Shown here piece after piece: positions 8,579 to 17,700 of a DNA stretch of 64,000 bases (the first letter of the stretch is position 1; each line of letters starts with the position of its first letter). This DNA is from Bacteroidota bacterium (lineage in GTDB: Bacteria; Bacteroidota; Bacteroidia; 2-12-FULL-35-15): contig JAOQAG010000038.1 of NCBI GenBank assembly GCA_025963715.1, positions 62,001 to 126,000 on the forward strand. Direction: 5' to 3'. The notes under the pieces were generated by a model. That model was given only the letters and a program-made list of their open reading frames with translations, did no database searches and was not told where the DNA came from. A program made the position numbers and the translations under genes.

Positions 8579-10213
8579 TTAATCCGCTTGTAAAAACGGG
8601 TACCTGTAATCCGTTGGCGGTACAAATGTTTCTTTGATGGTGCGTGGCGACACCCAACGCAACAAGTTGATCATCGAACCTGCTTTATCGTTTGTTCCGG
8701 AACCGCGCGCTCCGCCAAAAGGCTGCTGTCCAACAACGGCACCGGTTGGTTTATCGTTGATGTAAAAATTACCTGCTGCATACCGTAATTCTTTTGCTGC
8801 GTATTCGATCGCGTAACGGTCCTGCGCAATTACCGCGCCTGTTAATGCATATGGCGAAGTGGAATCCACAATTTTTAATGTTTCTTCAAATTTATTTTCA
8901 TCGTAAACGAACAAGGTCAGTACCGGCCCGAATAATTCTTCGCACATCGTTACGTATTTCGGATCGTTGGCACGGATGATCGTTGGCTCAATAAAATAAC
9001 CTTTTGATTTATCGTAATTTCCACCGGCTACGATCTCCACATTTTTATCTGCTTTGGCAGCATCAATGTATTTCGCCAGCTTATCAAACGATTTTTCGTC
9101 GATCACCGCGTTGATGAAGTTTGTAAAATCTTCCGTAGGTCCCATTTTAAAGGATTTCAAATCGGCTTTTACCAGCTCTTTTACTTCTTCCCATAAGTTG
9201 GAAGGAATATAAGCACGGGATGCCGCCGAACATTTTTGTCCCTGGTATTCAAACGCACCGCGGCTGATAGCCGTTGCCAGTGTTTTTACATCAGCGGATT
9301 TATGCGCTACAATAAAATCTTTTCCGCCTGTTTCGCCCACAATGCGCGGGTACGATTTGTATTTGTGAATGTTGTCGCCAATGGTTTTCCAGATGTTCTG
9401 GAACACTTCCGTAGATCCTGTAAAGTGGATCCCGGCAAAATCGCGGTGCGAAAAAATAATTTCAGCTGCATCCGGGCCCGAAGGATAGATCAGGTTGATG
9501 ACACCGGCAGGAACGCCTGCTTTGATAAAAATTTCCATCAGCACATTGGCTGCGTAAACTTGTGTATTGGATGGTTTCCAAACCACCACATTGCCCATCA
9601 TGGAGCAGGAAGTGGGTAAATTTCCGGCAATCGCTGTAAAGTTAAACGGCGTTAATGCGTAAATAAAACCTTCGAGCGGGCGTTGTTCCACGCGGTTCCA
9701 GATCCCAACTCCCGCTACAGGCGGTTGTTGTTTGTAAATTTCGGTCATGTACAGCACGTTGAAACGCAGAAAATCAATGATTTCGCAGGCACTGTCAATC
9801 TCTGCCTGGTATGCATTTTTTGATTGTCCCAGCATGGTTGCTGCGTTTAATTTAGCGCGGTACGGGCCTGCAATTAATTCAGCCGCTTTTAAAAAGATGC
9901 TGGCGCGGTGTTCCCACGATAATTCTTCCCATTGTGGTTTTGCCGCCAATGCAGCGTCAATGGCCTGTTGTACGTTTTCTTTTGTTGATTTGTGGAAATG
10001 ACCCAATGTGTGTTTGTGATCGTGAGGAGGAGCAAGGCGGATCTTGTCGTTGCTGCGTACTTCTTTGCCGCCAATGTACATCGGAATGTCGAGTTCTTTT
10101 GAGCGAAGCTCTTTTAACATGGCCTGAAGTTCTTTTCTTTCAGCGCTTCCGGGAGCATAATTTTTTACGGGTTCGTTCCATGGTGCCGGAACATTGTAAA
10201 TACCTTTTGGCAT
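8579..10213 (-). CDS. pruA: L-glutamate gamma-semialdehyde dehydrogenase (1-pyrroline-5-carboxylate dehydrogenase)
   Basis: 544 residues, the size of the long single-function P5C dehydrogenases. It oxidises glutamate-5-semialdehyde to glutamate with NAD+, the second step of proline breakdown. Family marks: NAD-binding PFNFTAIAGNLP (~189-200), general-base glutamate E294 in VGETGGKD, catalytic cysteine C328 in GQKCSA, and a C-terminal GGARGSGTNDKAG. It stands alone; no proline dehydrogenase (putA/prodh) is next to it. A TATATTTG element at 10264-10271 and a terminator at 8527 frame it as a single-gene unit. Confidence 0.95.
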   Translation of the reverse strand: MPKGIYNVPAPWNEPVKNYAPGSAERKELQAMLKELRSKELDIPMYIGGKEVRSNDKIRLAPPHDHKHTLGHFHKSTKENVQQAIDAALAAKPQWEELSWEHRASIFLKAAELIAGPYRAKLNAATMLGQSKNAYQAEIDSACEIIDFLRFNVLYMTEIYKQQPPVAGVGIWNRVEQRPLEGFIYALTPFNFTAIAGNLPTSCSMMGNVVVWKPSNTQVYAANVLMEIFIKAGVPAGVINLIYPSGPDAAEIIFSHRDFAGIHFTGSTEVFQNIWKTIGDNIHKYKSYPRIVGETGGKDFIVAHKSADVKTLATAISRGAFEYQGQKCSAASRAYIPSNLWEEVKELVKADLKSFKMGPTEDFTNFINAVIDEKSFDKLAKYIDAAKADKNVEIVAGGNYDKSKGYFIEPTIIRANDPKYVTMCEELFGPVLTLFVYDENKFEETLKIVDSTSPYALTGAVIAQDRYAIEYAAKELRYAAGNFYINDKPTGAVVGQQPFGGARGSGTNDKAGSMINLLRWVSPRTIKETFVPPTDYRYPFLQAD

Positions 10214-10263
10214 AATTTGGAGAAATTATAGATTATGAATGTTGAATTATAAATTTTGATTTG

Positions 10264-10271
10264 CAAATATA
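10264..10271 (-). promoter_or_regulatory. Predicted -7 element for pruA
   Basis: TATATTTG on the minus strand fits TAnnTTTG, about 50 bases before the pruA ATG; the -33 region is poor. The same TACGTATATTTGCAAA context recurs upstream of the gene at 41466-41993. Confidence 0.5.
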
Positions 10272-10344
10272 CGTATTATACAGGGAACGAAAAAGGCGTT
10301 TTCGGTAAGCCCGTATTAATAACAAATAAGTATTCAGATATAGT

Positions 10345-12324
10345 TTATAACCGGATGCCCATTACCAGGATATCGTCCACCGGTTCTGTACCTGCCTGCC
10401 ATTCCTTGATAAAATCATTCAGGAATGTTTTTTGGGAAAGCATGTTCGTATCCTTTACCGAAAGCAGCAATTCCTTGAATTTGCGGGTCGTGAGTTTTTT
10501 ATTGGTTTTGCCACTGAAGGTATCGGCATAACCGTCCGAAAAAATGTAAAATGCATCGCCGCTGTTCAGGTGTATTTCATGCGTTTCAAATTGCTGGTTG
10601 TCATCCGTCAAACCGCCGATCGCTTTTTTAGTTGCTTTTATTTCTTCCACCACATTGCTGCCATTACGGATGATCCAGAGCGGTCTGTTGGCACCGGCAT
10701 ATTTTATTGTGCGTGTAAGCAGATCCACTTCACACAGCGCAATGTCCATTCCATCACGGGTGGAAGCAGTGTTGTCGGTTTGTTTGAGCGATGTTTTAAT
10801 ACGCTTGTTCAGCTGGTTTAAAATTTCAGAAGGATCATTGCTGTGGGTAATTGCTTCTTCCAGCTTTTCATAACCGATCAGGCTCATAAACGCACCGGGT
10901 ACCCCGTGACCGGTACAATCCACCGCTGCAATGTAAATACCGCGCTCATTTTTATGGAAATAATAAAAATCGCCGCTCACAATATCTTTTGGCCGGAATA
11001 AAATAAAATTATCGCGGAAAGCGGTATCAATGTCTTCTTGCTTTGGAAGCTTTGCCTGCTGGATGCGCTTTGCATACGTGATGCTGTCTTTCACACTTTT
11101 CAGCGCTTCACCCAATTGTTCGCTTTTTTCGGTAATGATTTTTTTTTGCTGCTGCGTTACGCGCAACGAACGGAAAATGATCACCGCGATCACAAATAAT
11201 AAAAAAAGTCCGCCACTGATGGCTGCGATAAGGATCTTTTGTTTTCGTTTTTCCTGCCCCGAAATAGCGTCTTTCTTTTCCTGTGCTGCCTGTACCGCCG
11301 CCTGCTTTTTATCAAAATCATACTGCATGGCCATCTGCATATTTTTTTCGCGCACCTGCTCATTGGTAATGCTGTCGCGATAAATGATATACATTTTGTA
11401 ATGTTCCAGCGCCTGTTTGTAATTGCCCTGTGCACTATCCAGCCTTGCAAAAAAAACGTAATTGTCTTCTATCAGCGATTTGCTGCCAATTTCTTTGGCC
11501 ATCAGCAGCGACTGCGTTAAATATTTTTCAGCCTCCGCATATTTTTTTTGCCGGATATATAAAGAACCAATGTTGTTTAATTCACGTGTTTTTCCGTTTT
11601 TGTTTCCATTTTCTTCGTCAATTTTCACCGCTTTGAAATAACAATCCAATGCCTTGTCATAATCACCTTTAGTGCAATAGATCAGGCCAATATTGCCGAG
11701 ACACGTAGAAATACCTACTTTATTCCCGATCTCTTCGTTTAATTTTAATGCTTTTGTAAAATTATCGAGCGCTTTATCAGCGTTGTTTTGATGCGCATAA
11801 ATGATCCCGATATTGCTGATATCTACCGCCTGTAATTGTTTGTTGCCTACTTCCTGCGCCAGTTTTAATGCTTTGGTGTAATAATCCAGCGCTTCTGCAA
11901 AATTATCCTGGTTGCGGTAAACGTTGCCAATATTACAATACAGGGAAGCAACGCCTCTTTTATCGCTGATCTCTTCACGTAATTTAAGCGCTTTTAAAAA
12001 GTGGGCGAGTGTATTGGCAAAATCGCCTTGTGAGTTGTAATAGATCCCGATGGAATTTTCGGCCATGGCAATGCCTTTTTTCCAGTGTAATTTTGTAGCA
12101 AGCGCTAATTCCTGGTTGGCATAAATGAGTGCTTTTTGCGGTTCGGAATAAATGTATTCCCAGGCCACATCGTCCAGTACTTTTACTTTACCGGTATCGT
12201 CCACGGCAGTGCTTACATAGGAAACAAGCGAATCCGCCTTCCCGTGCTGCGCGTATGCACAATTGCTTGTTGATGCTGCCAGCAGGACAAAACTACTCAG
12301 CAATAAATAACGGAGAGTGATCAT
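10345..12324 (-). CDS. TPR sensor / SpoIIE-type PP2C serine phosphatase
   Basis: 659 residues. Signal peptide (ends AYAQ), then about six TPR units (~60-330, with recurring GNIGxIYxxQxxxxKALDxxxKALKL phrases), a membrane helix (~362-385, ILIAAISGGLFLLFVIAVIIF), a short coiled segment with SITYAKRIQQAKLP, and a PP2C/SpoIIE domain (~425-659). Metal-binding residues are visible in SGDFYYF, AVDCTGHGVPGAFMS and YIFSDGYADTF. This TPR-TM-phosphatase form is common in Bacteroidota, where the extracytoplasmic TPR part is thought to sense a partner and the phosphatase acts in the cytoplasm, often on anti-sigma antagonists. No antagonist gene is next to it. Confidence 0.88.
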   Translation of the reverse strand: MITLRYLLLSSFVLLAASTSNCAYAQHGKADSLVSYVSTAVDDTGKVKVLDDVAWEYIYSEPQKALIYANQELALATKLHWKKGIAMAENSIGIYYNSQGDFANTLAHFLKALKLREEISDKRGVASLYCNIGNVYRNQDNFAEALDYYTKALKLAQEVGNKQLQAVDISNIGIIYAHQNNADKALDNFTKALKLNEEIGNKVGISTCLGNIGLIYCTKGDYDKALDCYFKAVKIDEENGNKNGKTRELNNIGSLYIRQKKYAEAEKYLTQSLLMAKEIGSKSLIEDNYVFFARLDSAQGNYKQALEHYKMYIIYRDSITNEQVREKNMQMAMQYDFDKKQAAVQAAQEKKDAISGQEKRKQKILIAAISGGLFLLFVIAVIIFRSLRVTQQQKKIITEKSEQLGEALKSVKDSITYAKRIQQAKLPKQEDIDTAFRDNFILFRPKDIVSGDFYYFHKNERGIYIAAVDCTGHGVPGAFMSLIGYEKLEEAITHSNDPSEILNQLNKRIKTSLKQTDNTASTRDGMDIALCEVDLLTRTIKYAGANRPLWIIRNGSNVVEEIKATKKAIGGLTDDNQQFETHEIHLNSGDAFYIFSDGYADTFSGKTNKKLTTRKFKELLLSVKDTNMLSQKTFLNDFIKEWQAGTEPVDDILVMGIRL

Positions 12325-12733
12325 TTAAATAAAATAGATTACTGTAAAAGTAAAATAAATTATGAATGATGGAAGGGGAATTATAAATGATGAATTATAA
12401 ATTATAGATGCTGGGTTTACCAATCTTCAGGTATGATAACCGTATTATATTTTTAACCACATAAGGCACAAAGGAACACATAAGGCTTTACCTGCAGCTT
12501 TGCGTTCTTTGCGCCTTTGCGAGACAATTTAAGCCTTATAATTTTTATACACAGCAAAGCGAAGCTTCTCCGCGTTCTCAAAATACGTAGGAAAAACCGG
12601 AAAATGGCTGCTCCTGCGAACTTTGCGCCTTCTTTGCGCTCTCTGCGGTTACATACACACAGGAAACACCAGCCTCTGCGAACTCCGCGTCTCTGCGAGA
12701 AAAAAACGCCTCCACGAGAAAACCACAACACTA
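12325..12733. repeat. Gap with the GCGCCTTTGCGAG-type dispersed repeat
   Basis: From 12454 to 12730 the DNA repeats short phrases such as CTTTGCGCCTTTGCGAG, CTTTGCGCTCTCTGCGG and CTCCGCGTCTCTGCGAG, with CACATAAGGCACAAAGG at 12456. Related phrases occur near 25600 (GCGGAGACGCAAAG) and 56030-56080. An ORF here encodes the SRKGAKNAKL-like peptide typical of this repeat and is not a real gene. The first 130 bases are AT-rich with nothing recognisable. Confidence 0.6.
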
Positions 12734-13510
12734 CTACTGCATTTTAAAAATGATCGGTAAATTAAATTGCACACTGATCGGTTTTCCGTTTCTCAGCGCC
12801 GGTTTCCAGTCGGGCATTGCACGGATCACACGCAGCGCTTCCATATCACAACTATCGTAAAAACCTCTCAAAAGCCTTACACTGTCTATTTTTCCGGTTT
12901 CTGTTACTTTAAAGCTTACGTATACTTTTCCGCTCAAACCTTCATCTTGGGCGCTTTTTGGGTAATTGATATTCTGTTTGATATACTCAAGCATTGCTTT
13001 TTCGCCGCCGGGAAATTGCGGCAGTTCATCTCCAACAGGCATTCCTACAATATCAGGTTGAATTGGTATTATATCAACAATGTCCGGCTCTATGATCCTT
13101 GATTCTTCAATTACAGGAACTTCCGGATCGGGTGGTGTTTCCTGTATTGTTTCATCCTGTACCACAAACGATTCCATTTGAACCGGCTTACGAATGATGC
13201 TGTCCGGCAATGTTTCTGCGCTATCAACAGGCGCATCCGTTAAATTACCTATAATTTGCATGGTTGGGCCTGTTTTCGGTTGTTGTTCGTCGCTGTTGCA
13301 GCTAAACAGGCTTAAGCCGAATACAAGCAACAAGGCGGCTACAAATTTTAAAGTATGCTGATTTTGAAAAGGAATTTTTTTCGGTTGATTCAACTGTGCG
13401 GTCTTAAATTTACCGCAGGTACGTTTTCCGGCATTGGCAGCAAAATAATCGACGATCTCCTGCTCGGTTTTGGTGGTAAAATCGATCACTGTTTTTTGCA
13501 GGATCCGCAA
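12734..13510 (-). CDS. TonB-like energy transducer, frameshifted at its N-terminus
   Basis: 258 residues as an intact frame starting at 13510, but the true ancestral start is 13587 (see the next entry). Visible parts: a fragment of the N-terminal Cys domain (KTVIDFTTKTEQE, KRTCGKF), one membrane helix (LKFVAALLLVFGLSLFSC), a Pro/Glu/Asp-rich periplasmic linker and a TonB C-terminal domain (about the last 90 residues, starting PQFPGGEKAMLEYIKQNINYP and with LSGKVYVSFKV). TonB domains carry proton-motive energy to outer-membrane receptors, although such soluble fusions may serve regulation instead. It is a tandem duplicate of the gene at 13642-14505. If expressed from the internal ATG it would lack most of the zinc-finger-like region. 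Confidence 0.75.
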   Translation of the reverse strand: MRILQKTVIDFTTKTEQEIVDYFAANAGKRTCGKFKTAQLNQPKKIPFQNQHTLKFVAALLLVFGLSLFSCNSDEQQPKTGPTMQIIGNLTDAPVDSAETLPDSIIRKPVQMESFVVQDETIQETPPDPEVPVIEESRIIEPDIVDIIPIQPDIVGMPVGDELPQFPGGEKAMLEYIKQNINYPKSAQDEGLSGKVYVSFKVTETGKIDSVRLLRGFYDSCDMEALRVIRAMPDWKPALRNGKPISVQFNLPIIFKMQ

Positions 13511-13587
13511 AACCGGCCATTTTCATCGGGAAGCATCCCGTTCCAGCTTTCGTGGCAGGGAATAGGAATGTGTAAGCGGTTGATCAT
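13498..13587 (-). other. Out-of-frame N-terminal segment of the TonB-like gene
   Basis: From an ATG at 13587 the minus strand reads MINRLHIPIPCHESWNGM, then LPDENGRFCGSCKKQ and a TGA stop. This matches the first 32 residues of the paralog at 14505, including all conserved Cys, His and Trp residues. It joins the next frame after a run of six A (13492-13497 as T on the plus strand); a single extra A would restore the full gene. Confidence 0.85.
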
Positions 13588-13641
13588 AAAAAAGAATTAA
13601 AGAATGACGGGGATGTCTATTTTTTAAAACAATTTTTAATG

Positions 13642-14505
13642 CTATCGTAAGTTAATTTTGACCGGTAAATTAAACCGGACGTTTACTTTTCTTCCCTGGT
13701 TCTTTCCGGGTGTCCACCTCGGCATGCTTTTTACAACTCTTATGGCTTCTTTATCAAAACTGCTTTCCACTCCCCGCAGCACTTCTACATTATCAATACT
13801 GCCATCTTTCCTTACCACAAACGTGATGTAAGTAGTCCCGGAAATGCCAATGTCTTTTGCCGTTTCCGGATATTGTAAATTAGCCTGGATGTATTTCATC
13901 ATAGCGGTTGTTCCACCCGGAAATTCAGGCATCTGTTCCACAATGGTAAATACTTCATTTGTATCGCTGGTGGGAGCTAAGTTTTCACCGGGAAATATAA
14001 CATCGCCGGTGAGCGTTGATTCCTCTGTCAGCGAATCTTTAATTATTTCAGGCGGCGTAAATTGTAATACTCTTTTTTTTGTGGGAGTGGTTTTGGCCGT
14101 AGTATCTTTTGGTAGGCTCGTTTCACTGCTATCTGCCGGTATTAGTGGCGAGATTATCACTCCTGTAAGATGTTGCTCTTCTTGTGGTGGGGGAACAGGC
14201 TTTTCATAGGGATTACAGCTGAACAGCGTCATTCCGAAAACCAGCAATAAAGCCGCTACAAATTTTAAAGTATGCTGATTTTGAAACGGAATTTTTTTCG
14301 GTTGATTCAACTGTGTGGTCTTAAATTTACCGCAGGTACGTTTTCCGGCATTGGCAGCAAAATAGTCGATGATCTCCTGCTCGGTTTTGGTGGTAAAATC
14401 AATTACAATTTTCTGGCAGGAGCCACAGAAACGCCCATTTTCATCGGGAGTCATCCCGTTCCAGTTTTCGTGGCAGGGATTGGGAATGCTTAATTTGTTG
14501 ATCAT
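13642..14505 (-). CDS. TonB-like energy transducer with N-terminal Cys-rich domain
   Basis: 287 residues. The cytoplasmic N-terminus (MINKLSIPNPCHENWNGM, then GRFCGSCQKIVIDFTTKTE, then KRTCGKF) has four cysteines and a histidine spaced like a small metal-binding domain that recurs in Bacteroidota membrane proteins. A single membrane helix (LKFVAALLLVFGMTLFSC) leads to a Pro/Thr-rich linker and a TonB C-terminal domain in the last ~95 residues (PEFPGGTTAMMKYIQANLQYP, ISGTTYITFVV). No ExbB/ExbD genes are nearby. The duplicate at 12734 shares near-identical DNA only in the N-terminal part. Confidence 0.85.
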   Translation of the reverse strand: MINKLSIPNPCHENWNGMTPDENGRFCGSCQKIVIDFTTKTEQEIIDYFAANAGKRTCGKFKTTQLNQPKKIPFQNQHTLKFVAALLLVFGMTLFSCNPYEKPVPPPQEEQHLTGVIISPLIPADSSETSLPKDTTAKTTPTKKRVLQFTPPEIIKDSLTEESTLTGDVIFPGENLAPTSDTNEVFTIVEQMPEFPGGTTAMMKYIQANLQYPETAKDIGISGTTYITFVVRKDGSIDNVEVLRGVESSFDKEAIRVVKSMPRWTPGKNQGRKVNVRFNLPVKINLR

Positions 14506-14776
14506 ACGCTATTGGTTAAAGAGATAGCGGGGATGTTGATGTGCTAACGCAGCTTTTTTTTAAATATTGTGAAATCCTCTATCGCTTGATTATCAGAAGT
14601 TTTCAAAATTATCCAATTCTTATTAACACGCTCCGGAAATCCCTGTTTTTATTAGTAAATTTACATTCCTGAATTTTGAAGTATGTCTTTCTTCCGCCCC
14701 GGTGTAAGAAAGAGACAAAACGCTAATAAGTTCAGGTACTAATTACTAACGTCTATCTACTAACGACTAAATAAAA
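14506..14776. other. Gap upstream of dnaE with short-period ACTAATTACTAAC tract
   Basis: Divergent region between the TonB-like gene and dnaE. Its last 40 bases (14737-14772) are a heptamer-like tract, ACTAATTACTAACGTC then TACTAACGACTAA, ending 4 bases before the dnaE ATG. A TAAATTTA at 14656 is a weak -7 candidate. No gene. Confidence 0.5.
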
Positions 14777-17700
14777 ATGAATTTTTCCCACTTACACGTA
14801 CATACCCAATTCTCCCTTCTGGATGGTGCTGCCGATGTTTCTTCGTTGTACAAAAAAGCGGTAGGTGATAATATGCCTGCGCTGGCCATTACCGATCACG
14901 GCAACATGTTTGGCGTTTTTAAATTTGTGGCCGAAGCCGGAAAATACAACACGCCGGAAAACCCGAACAAGATAAAACCAATTGTCGGTTGTGAATTTTA
15001 CCTCGTGGAAGACCGCCACAAGCGCCAGTTTACAAAGGAAGCAAAGGATGTACGCTATCATCAGCTGTTTCTCGCGAAAGACGCCGAAGGATACGCCAAT
15101 CTTACCAAACTATGCTCACTGGGCTATATGGAAGGTTTGTACGGGAAATACCCGCGGATCGATAAGGAACTGGTATTGAGATATCACAAAGGATTGATTG
15201 CGACGACGTGCTGCCTGGGTGCATCCGTACCGCGCACCATCCTTAAAAAAGGAGAAGAAGCAGGCGAAATAGAATTTAAATGGTGGCTGGATATTTTTGG
15301 GGAGGATTATTACGTGGAAATGCAGCGCCATGATATTCCCGAGCAAAATAAAGTGAATGAAGTGCTGTTGAAATTCGCGCAGAAATACAATGTAAAGATC
15401 ATTGCGTCCAACGATTCGCATTATGTGGATCAGGCAGATGCCAATGCTCACGATATTTTATTGTGCATCAATACCGGCGAAAAGCAAAGCACGCCAACGA
15501 TGAAAGATTTTGATGACGATGTATCGATGAAAGGCAAGCGTTTTGCATTTTACAATGATCAGTTTTATTTTAAAACTACCAGTGAAATGACGAAGCTGTT
15601 CAGCGATATTCCTCAATCGATTGATAATACAAACGAGATCGTCGACAAGATCACCCCGCTGAAATTAAAGCAGGACATCATGTTGCCGAACTTTGTGATC
15701 CCTACCGGTTATGCCACGCAGGACGATTACCTGCACCACATTACCTATATGGGTGCCAAAGAGCGCTACAAGGAAATTACACCCGATGTGGAAGAACGCA
15801 TCAATTTCGAATTGTTCACGATCAAAACGATGGGATTTGCCGGTTACTTTTTAATTGTAGCGGATTTTATCCAGGCCGGGCGTGATATTGGCGTGCTCAT
15901 CGGCCCGGGCCGTGGATCTGCTGCGGGTTCTGCAGTTGCGTATTGCATCGGCATCACCAACATCGACCCTATCAAATACAACCTCCTGTTCGAGCGTTTC
16001 TTAAATCCCGATCGTAAGTCGATGCCCGATATTGATACCGATTTTGATGATGAAGGCCGCCAGAAAGTAATTGATTACGTAGTGGAAAAATACGGCCGTA
16101 ACCAGGTGGCGCAAATTGTGACCTATGGTACCATGGCGGCAAAAATGAGCATCAAGGATGTGGCGCGTGTACTGGACCTGCCTTTGCAGGATTCCAACAT
16201 GCTGGCGAAAATGGTTCCGGAGCGTCCGGGTATTTCGCTTAAGCGTGTGCTTACTGCGCCAATGATGGGCGATGATAGCCTCGAAGAAAAAGAAGGATTA
16301 GGAAAGGATGAGCTGGAGGAAATAAAAAAATTACGCACGATCATGGCGGGCGACGATATGGCTGCACGTGTGCTCAAAGAAGCGCTGATCCTGGAAGGCT
16401 CCGTGCGCGGAACGGGGATCCATGCTGCCGGGATCATCATCGCGCCAAAGGATCTGACCGACATCATCCCGGTATTTACATCGAAGGAATCGGATTTATT
16501 GTTAACGCAGTTCGACGGTAAAGTGATTGAGGATGCAGGCGTAATCAAGATGGACTTTTTGGGATTAAAAACCCTGACGATCATTCGTGATGCCTTAAAA
16601 ATGATCAGGCAGAATCATGGTGTTGAGATTGTGATCGATGATGTTCCGCTCGACGATCAGAAAACATTTGAACTTTACCAGCGTGGCGATACCAACGGTA
16701 CGTTCCAGTTTGAAAGCGCCGGGATGCAAAAATACTTAAAAGAGTTAAAACCGGATAAGTTCGCGGATCTTATTGCCATGAACGCCTTGTACCGTCCGGG
16801 TCCGATCGAGTACATCCCTAACTTTATCAAGCGGAAGCACGGACTGGAGCCGGTAACGTACGATCTGGAGGATATGAAAGAATACCTCGACGATACATAC
16901 GGGATCACCGTGTACCAGGAACAGGTAATGTTGCTGTCGCAGAAGCTTGCCGGTTTTACAAAAGGCGATGCCGATGTATTGCGGAAAGCGATGGGGAAAA
17001 AAGATAAAAAAACGCTGGATAAATTAAAGCCGCAGTTTATTGAAGGTGCCAGTGCAAAAGGACACAAAGCGGCTACGTTGGAAAAGGTATGGACGGATTG
17101 GGAAAAATTTGCGCAATACGCGTTCAATAAATCGCACTCTACGTGTTACGCGCTGGTGGCTTTTCAAACCGCTTATTTAAAAGCGCATTACCCGGGCGAA
17201 TACATGGCATCCGTGTTAACGCACAACTTGAGCAACATTGATAAGATCACGTTTTTTATGGATGAGTGCAAGCGTATTGGCGTTCCGGTGCTGGGGCCTG
17301 ATGTGAACGAAAGCTCGTACCAGTTCTCTGTAAATAAAAAAGGACAGATCCGTTTTGGAATGGGCGCTGTGAAAGGAGTAGGAGAGGCCGCTGTAATTTC
17401 CATCGTGGAAGAGCGTACGGAAAACGGGCCGTTCAAAAGCTTGTTCGATTTAGTTCGTAGAATTAATTTACGTGCTGCCAACAAAAAAACATTTGAAAGC
17501 TTAGCCTATGCCGGTGGTTTCGATTCGTTCAACATTCCGCGTGCTACGTATTTTTATACGGATGGAAATGATAGTATGAACTTTTTGGAAAAGGCGATCC
17601 GTTATGGAAACGGACAGCAGGATGCCGCCAACTCCGCGCAGGTATCGCTGTTTGGCGAGGAAAGCGCTGTGGATATGCCGGAACCTGCAATTCCAATTTG

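Noticed and set aside
12453-12731. 92-codon minus-strand ORF with SRKGAKNAKL-like sequence
   Set aside because: Translation of the GCGCCTTTGCGAG-type repeat; no domain, and composition typical of repeat-derived false ORFs.
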